From Liolophura sinensis (taxonomy: Eukaryota; Mollusca; Polyplacophora; Chitonida; Chitonidae): a DNA stretch of 64,000 nucleotides. The stretch spans positions 62,001 to 126,000 of the forward strand of contig NW_027018002.1 of NCBI RefSeq assembly GCF_032854445.1, read 5' to 3'. The notes below the pieces were generated by a model. It was not told where the DNA came from. It saw only the letters and a list, made by a program, of their open reading frames with translations, and made no database searches. The translations under genes were made by a program, and so were the position numbers. Shown one piece after another: positions 63,001 through 64,000 of the stretch; position 1 is the first letter of the stretch; each line of letters begins with the position of its first letter.

Positions 63001-64000
63001 GAGAAATCGAATGGTGCAAACCGCGTTGCTCTCCGACCAATACTTTCGGCTGTAGTGACAATTGAATGATCATTGATGTCATAATCACGTGCCCAGCATC
63101 GGCTCTTACTCCATGGAAACCAGGGAAATTTGCAATTTTTCAACAGCTGCCGATGCCTGGCTCAATTCCGCATCTTTTGGCACCTTACTGAAGTGGGTCA
63201 GTGTTCAGTTGTACTTTTTACAGCAGACTGTATCAAGTACCCTGTGTTTTTCACGTACAAATGGTGTGGTTTTTCTACACGTAGATAAAGACATTGAGAT
63301 TGTCTTCGACTTAGAAGTAAGGCAATTGCTGGGTGAGTTAAATGGACTTAGCCCAAAGATTTGAAGTCTTCTGGGCTACCGAAGGGCACATAACATATAG
63401 TCAAAAGTTGAATATAGTAATCACCAGTCGCGATGGTACATAGTACAGTGTAGCCGATTTCAATTAACAAAAAGACCAGGCAAAAATGCAAAATTCGAAA
63501 AATTGTTCCAGTGCTGCTGACAAGGGGCTAATCCGACGTATTTTGTGACGACAAATCGAATGGTGCAAACCGCGTTGCTCTCCGACCAATACTTTTGGCT
63601 GTAGTGACAATTGAATGATCATTGATGTCATAATCACGTGCCCAGCAACGGCTCTTACTCCATGGAAACCAGGGAAATTTGCAATTTTTCAACAGCTGCC
63701 GATGCCTGGCTAACTTCCGCATCTTTTGGCACCTTATTCATGTGGGTCTGTTGTCAGTTGTACTTTTTACAGCAGACTATATCAAGTACCTTGTGAATTT
63801 TATGTACAAAAGGTGTGGTTTTTCTACACGTAAATAAAGACATTGAGATTGTCTTGGACTTAGAAATAAGACAATTGCTGGGTGAGTTAAATGGGCTTGG
63901 CCCAAAGATTTCAGGTCTTCTGGGCTACCGAAGGGCACATAACTTATAGTCAAAAGTTGAATATAGTAATGACCAGTCGCGATTGTACAGAGTACAGTGT
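57061..64000 (+). repeat. Rearranged third copy of the HOR (M105-M117, partial at edge)
   Basis: The type order is beta-gamma-gamma-gamma-alpha-alpha-beta-alpha-alpha-gamma-beta-alpha-beta. M105 resembles M73, M88 and M117, the first unit of the HOR. M107-M110 match M97-M100. M111 starts like M101 (gtgcgtagc, ggctaaattcc) but after the diagnostic block it matches M93, and M112-M114 then match M94-M96. M115-M117 match M103, M104 and a new first unit. The run is therefore a mosaic with several switches. M117 is cut by the window end after 352 bp. Confidence 0.75.

Larger units (their letters stand above)
1..64000 (+). repeat. Tandem satellite array, about 549-bp monomer, 116 full copies plus one partial
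   Basis: The motif ctcttactccatgg recurs in the same orientation about every 549 bp from edge to edge. Monomer starts (M1 to M117): 1, 550, 1099, 1648, 2197, 2732, 3283, 3834, 4388, 4943, 5496, 6050, 6602, 7156, 7710, 8258, 8807, 9355, 9904, 10410, 10959, 11509, 12058, 12606, 13150, 13702, 14251, 14804, 15354, 15904, 16453, 17007, 17552, 18100, 18649, 19198, 19747, 20296, 20846, 21395, 21945, 22494, 23043, 23592, 24141, 24689, 25238, 25787, 26335, 26884, 27432, 27981, 28530, 29079, 29627, 30176, 30725, 31274, 31822, 32370, 32919, 33469, 34018, 34562, 35110, 35659, 36207, 36755, 37304, 37852, 38401, 38949, 39498, 40047, 40596, 41145, 41693, 42243, 42792, 43342, 43891, 44439, 44988, 45536, 46085, 46633, 47182, 47731, 48280, 48829, 49378, 49926, 50475, 51023, 51572, 52121, 52671, 53220, 53769, 54318, 54867, 55416, 55965, 56513, 57061, 57610, 58159, 58708, 59257, 59806, 60355, 60903, 61452, 62001, 62551, 63100, 63649. 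Spacing is 548-550 bp except in M5, M19, M24, M63 and the indel-rich stretches. No inversion or foreign insertion was seen. The family is not recognised. Confidence 0.98.

Noticed and set aside
1-64000. Many short open frames on both strands as protein-coding genes
   Set aside because: They are the same few frames repeated with every monomer, overlap on opposite strands, are at most 179 codons, often use GTG or internal starts, resemble no family I know, and are broken by frameshifts and stops in many copies. None is annotated as a CDS.
1-64000. CRISPR array
   Set aside because: The repeat unit is about 549 bp with no alternation of short repeats and unique spacers. The whole unit is repeated.
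1-64000. Transposon, helitron or LTR origin or insertion
   Set aside because: No terminal repeats, target-site duplications or transposase/reverse-transcriptase-like frames were seen, and no monomer holds a foreign insertion. A remote origin from a non-autonomous element cannot be excluded.

Overview
The whole 64-kb window is one uninterrupted head-to-tail satellite DNA array. The repeat unit is about 549 bp. I count 116 complete monomers plus a 352-bp partial one at the right edge. All are on the same strand and in the same phase, with no unique sequence, transposon, RNA gene or credible protein-coding gene between them. Both window edges fall inside the array, so its true length exceeds 64 kb. 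Monomer 1 is 226/549 G+C (about 41%). Long tandem satellites with higher-order structure point to a eukaryotic chromosome (centromeric, pericentromeric, subtelomeric or other heterochromatin). I do not recognise the satellite family and cannot name the species.

Monomers are numbered M1-M117, each starting at the cggctcttac motif (cgtctcttac in some copies). A short diagnostic block at monomer positions 88-110 sorts them into three types: alpha (actgaagtgggtcagtg), beta (attcatgtgggtctgttg) and gamma (ataaatgtgggtcagtg). By eye there are 49 alpha, 44 beta and 24 gamma. The order of types, with other linked variants, shows nested higher-order repeats (HORs).

Layout: 1-5,495 is a 4-monomer pattern used twice. 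5,496-12,605 is mixed monomers, including one that lost a 43-bp palindrome-rich segment. 12,606-17,551 is a 5-mer followed by the same unit minus one monomer, related to the left edge. 17,552-23,223 is a loose alternation of types. 23,224-26,515 is a recent 3-monomer tandem duplication, and 26,206-30,595 a recent 4-monomer one that overlaps it. 30,725-36,754 is overlapping 3- to 4-mer repeats carrying a T9-T10 tract variant. 36,755-39,497 is a transitional stretch. 39,498-47,730 is a 15-monomer HOR, repeated at 47,731-57,060 with two extra monomers, and then a rearranged third copy runs to the window end.

The most informative content is evolutionary. Three duplication junctions can be placed within 16-51 bp. 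They show unequal exchange between monomers in register, and two fall in or beside the A-tract zone of the monomer. Several stretches (about 2.2-8.3, 13.1-17.5 and 44.4-45.5 kb) carry many one-base indels relative to clean near-copies elsewhere in the window. That looks like uneven consensus quality of a long-read assembly rather than biology. Small open frames recur in every monomer on both strands, but they are broken by indels and look like by-products of a repeat with few stop codons.
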